Shown piece after piece: positions 4,912-6,605 of a stretch of 6,605 nt of DNA (positions within the stretch are counted from its first letter, which is position 1; the number at the start of each line of letters is the position of its first letter). The stretch covers positions 1 to 6,605 of the forward strand of contig JARXAU010000184.1 in NCBI GenBank assembly GCA_029865675.1. Direction: 5' to 3'. Origin of the DNA: Rhodoferax sp. (GTDB taxonomy: Bacteria > Pseudomonadota > Gammaproteobacteria > Burkholderiales > Burkholderiaceae_C). The translations under genes were made by a program, and so were the position numbers. The notes beneath the pieces were generated by a model. It was given only the letters and a program-made list of their open reading frames with translations. It was not told the DNA's origin and made no database searches.

Positions 4912-6195
4912 ATGCCAACGTACCCCGATCTTGGTCGTGTGGCGAGCCTTCAATTACTTATTGAACAGTTTTTGTCAGAACGCCTCAATGGGAAACTTGA
5001 AAAGCTAGCCCCGGACGACCCCAAGCGAACTGAGCTTCAAGCCCAGTTCATTCCCGCCATCTGGCTAGACGACGCGGCGCGGCGCGTGGTTCAAATACAG
5101 GCGGTCACCCATTCGCTCAAGCCCATCCATCCAGATGCCAAGGGCAGCAGCTTGTACCGCGAGCCAGCCACGCTGCACCCAAGCGCAGCCGTTGGCACGC
5201 ACAGCTTGGGCAAGGCATTCGCCGCCGATGTGGTGGGCAATGCCGCCGCCCTGGACGTGTACAAGTTCCTCAAACTCAGCCACGACGGCCACAGTTTGCT
5301 GGAACTGGCGGTACAGGGCGACGCAGATCTGACAGCCGCGCTGACCGACAACACGGTGCTGGCGCAGCAATGGATGGCAGCATTTGCCAGCTTGGCAGAG
5401 GCGCGCGGCACTGCAAGCAGCCATACCAACGCGAAACAACTGTATTGGCTAGTGGGCAACGGTGCCCACGACGATGGCGCTTTTCACCTGCTTGCACCGC
5501 TTTACCCCACTTCGTTGGTCCACCGTGTTTACCAGCAGATACAAGACGACCGCTTTAGTGAGGACGTGAAAGCGGCACGTGCTGCACGCAAGGCGGGCAA
5601 CTACCACTCCCGCCCGGTGCGTGAATACCCCCAACTGGCGATTCAAAAGCTGGGCGGCACCAAGCCGCAAAACATCAGCCAACTCAACAGCGAGCGGCGG
5701 GGCGACAACTGCTTGTTGGCCTCCATTCCGCCTATCTGGAAGTCGGAAGATGTTCGGCCACTGTTGCGGGTCAGCTCCTTGTTCAAGGTCTATGGCCGTC
5801 GCCGCGCTGTGGCCCAGCAGGCGCGCGCCTTGCGGCTCTTCTTGCAAGGCGATCCTCCCCGAAATAAGCCGACGCGGCGACAGGTACAGGAGTGGGTGCA
5901 AAGCCTGATTGATGAGCTAGTGCTTTTCCAGGCCGAGTTGTTCACACTGGCGCCCGGCTGGAGCCAGGCGGACGAGTGTCGGCTATCAGCAGGCCAGCGC
6001 GCATGGTTAGACCCGCTGGGGCAAGCGCTTGGCGCGATGGACCAAGACGATGGCGCAGACACAGTGGCAGCCGATTTCGCGCGCTGGGTGAATGCACAAC
6101 TACGCGACCCGCTACCCGTTGGTGACCGGGAGTTTTTGGAATGGCGCAAGCTGGCGGCCGAGCAGCTTGCCGCCCATGAACGGGAGGCCGCATGA
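4912..6195 (+). CDS. csy1: Csy1 (Cas8f), large subunit of the type I-F Csy complex
   Basis: Large subunit of the crRNA-guided surveillance complex. It binds the crRNA 5' handle together with Csy2 and reads the CC PAM. The 427-residue length is usual for the family. The signature GGTKPQNISQLNSERRGDNCLLASIPP lies at 248-274; its Lys251 and Asn254, together with Asn110 in DVVGNAAALDVYKFL, correspond as I recall to PAM-contacting residues of the Pseudomonas protein. AAGGA (4901-4905) is 6 bases before the ATG and supports this start. The stop overlaps the csy2 ATG by 4 bases. Unlike cas1-cas3, it is separated from the upstream gene by 380 bases holding its own promoter and the crRNA-like unit, so its expression is likely set separately and perhaps autoregulated. 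Confidence 0.95.
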   Translation: MPTYPDLGRVASLQLLIEQFLSERLNGKLEKLAPDDPKRTELQAQFIPAIWLDDAARRVVQIQAVTHSLKPIHPDAKGSSLYREPATLHPSAAVGTHSLGKAFAADVVGNAAALDVYKFLKLSHDGHSLLELAVQGDADLTAALTDNTVLAQQWMAAFASLAEARGTASSHTNAKQLYWLVGNGAHDDGAFHLLAPLYPTSLVHRVYQQIQDDRFSEDVKAARAARKAGNYHSRPVREYPQLAIQKLGGTKPQNISQLNSERRGDNCLLASIPPIWKSEDVRPLLRVSSLFKVYGRRRAVAQQARALRLFLQGDPPRNKPTRRQVQEWVQSLIDELVLFQAELFTLAPGWSQADECRLSAGQRAWLDPLGQALGAMDQDDGADTVAADFARWVNAQLRDPLPVGDREFLEWRKLAAEQLAAHEREAA

Positions 6196-6605
6196 GCAGC
6201 GAAGCACTAGACGCCGCCGATGTGCCGCAACATCCGGCACTGTTGCTGTTGCCCCGCATCCGGGTGCAAAACGCCAACGCGATATCCAGTCCCATGACTT
6301 GGGGCTTTCCGGCCATGACGGCCTTTTTGGGCTTGATGACCGCTTTGGAACGGCGTTTAGGGCGCGAGGCGGGAATTGCATTCCGCGCCGTAGGCGTGGT
6401 GTGTAACGACTTTGAAGCCCAAGTCACCACCGAGGGCTACACGCGCGCCTTTCACCTAACCCGCATCCCAGTCTTGGCGGACGGGAGCACCGCTGGCATC
6501 GTGGAAGAAGGCCGAGTGCATCTGGACCTGAGCCTGGTGTTTGATGTGTTGCTGTGCTCGAACAAGCTGGGCGAGGCGCAGCGCCAGGCGCTGGCGGACT
6601 TGGTG
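6192..6605 (+). CDS. csy2: Csy2 (Cas5f), partial at window end
   Basis: The first 138 codons of the Cas5-type subunit that, with Csy1, caps the 5' handle of the crRNA. The frame runs open from the ATG overlapping the csy1 stop to the window end. Family-typical segments are LLLLPRIRVQNANAISSPMTWGFPA (residues 17-41), VGVVCNDFEAQV (67-78) and the GSTAGIVEEGRVHLDLSLVF region (about 98-117). GGGAGG (6182-6187), 4 bases before the start, is a good ribosome site. The 4-base overlap implies coupled translation giving balanced subunits. The C-terminal part is cut off by the window edge, not by mutation. Confidence 0.95.
   Translation, partial: MSSEALDAADVPQHPALLLLPRIRVQNANAISSPMTWGFPAMTAFLGLMTALERRLGREAGIAFRAVGVVCNDFEAQVTTEGYTRAFHLTRIPVLADGSTAGIVEEGRVHLDLSLVFDVLLCSNKLGEAQRQALADLV

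Overview
The window is a high-GC proteobacterial segment (compact operons, ATGA overlaps, Shine-Dalgarno sites; the style suggests a betaproteobacterium such as a Comamonadaceae member, which is a guess). It carries most of a type I-F CRISPR-Cas locus on the + strand. In order these are cas1 (147-1148), the cas2-cas3 fusion (1145-4531), an unusually long 380-base gap, csy1/cas8f (4912-6195), and the first 138 codons of csy2/cas5f (6192 to the window end). The rest of csy2, csy3, csy4/cas6f and any CRISPR array would lie outside. cas1 and cas2-3 overlap by 4 bases, as do csy1 and csy2, so the window holds two translationally coupled blocks: adaptation plus nuclease-helicase, and interference complex.

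The gap between cas3 and csy1 is the most interesting part. Read on the - strand it holds a miniature CRISPR unit. A degenerate I-F repeat (4638 down to 4611) is followed by a 26-base spacer-like segment (4610-4585), a second degenerate repeat (4584-4557), and a strong intrinsic terminator (4558-4520) that overlaps the cas3 stop codon. Only the parts that survive in a mature crRNA are well conserved: the 5' handle of the first repeat and the Csy4-type stem-loops of both. The spacer-like segment matches a site just upstream of the unit itself (4655-4633) at 19 of 23 positions. The first 8 bases match perfectly, and the site is directly preceded by CC, the I-F PAM. That target abuts the -35 box of a good + strand sigma70-type promoter (TTAACA-N16-TAAAAT, 4658-4685) and overlaps a weaker - strand promoter for the unit itself.

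The + strand transcript from that promoter would begin in a perfect 14-bp hairpin (4687-4720). It would carry an ideal AGGAGG Shine-Dalgarno and a 10-codon mini-ORF (4791-4823) with three rare arginine codons (AGA, AGG, AGG), and would then run into csy1. This is the architecture of a CreTA-type RNA toxin-antitoxin module guarding a CRISPR-Cas locus: a crRNA-like antitoxin that uses the Cas complex to repress a small toxic RNA which titrates a rare arginine tRNA. The same promoter could also drive csy1, in which case the crRNA-like RNA would act as a Cas-operon autorepressor. The two roles are compatible. The architecture is read directly from the sequence; the function is inference.

Bases 1-146 hold a 29-base near-perfect palindrome at the very edge, possibly a terminator, and the upstream region of cas1. 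No CRISPR array is present there.
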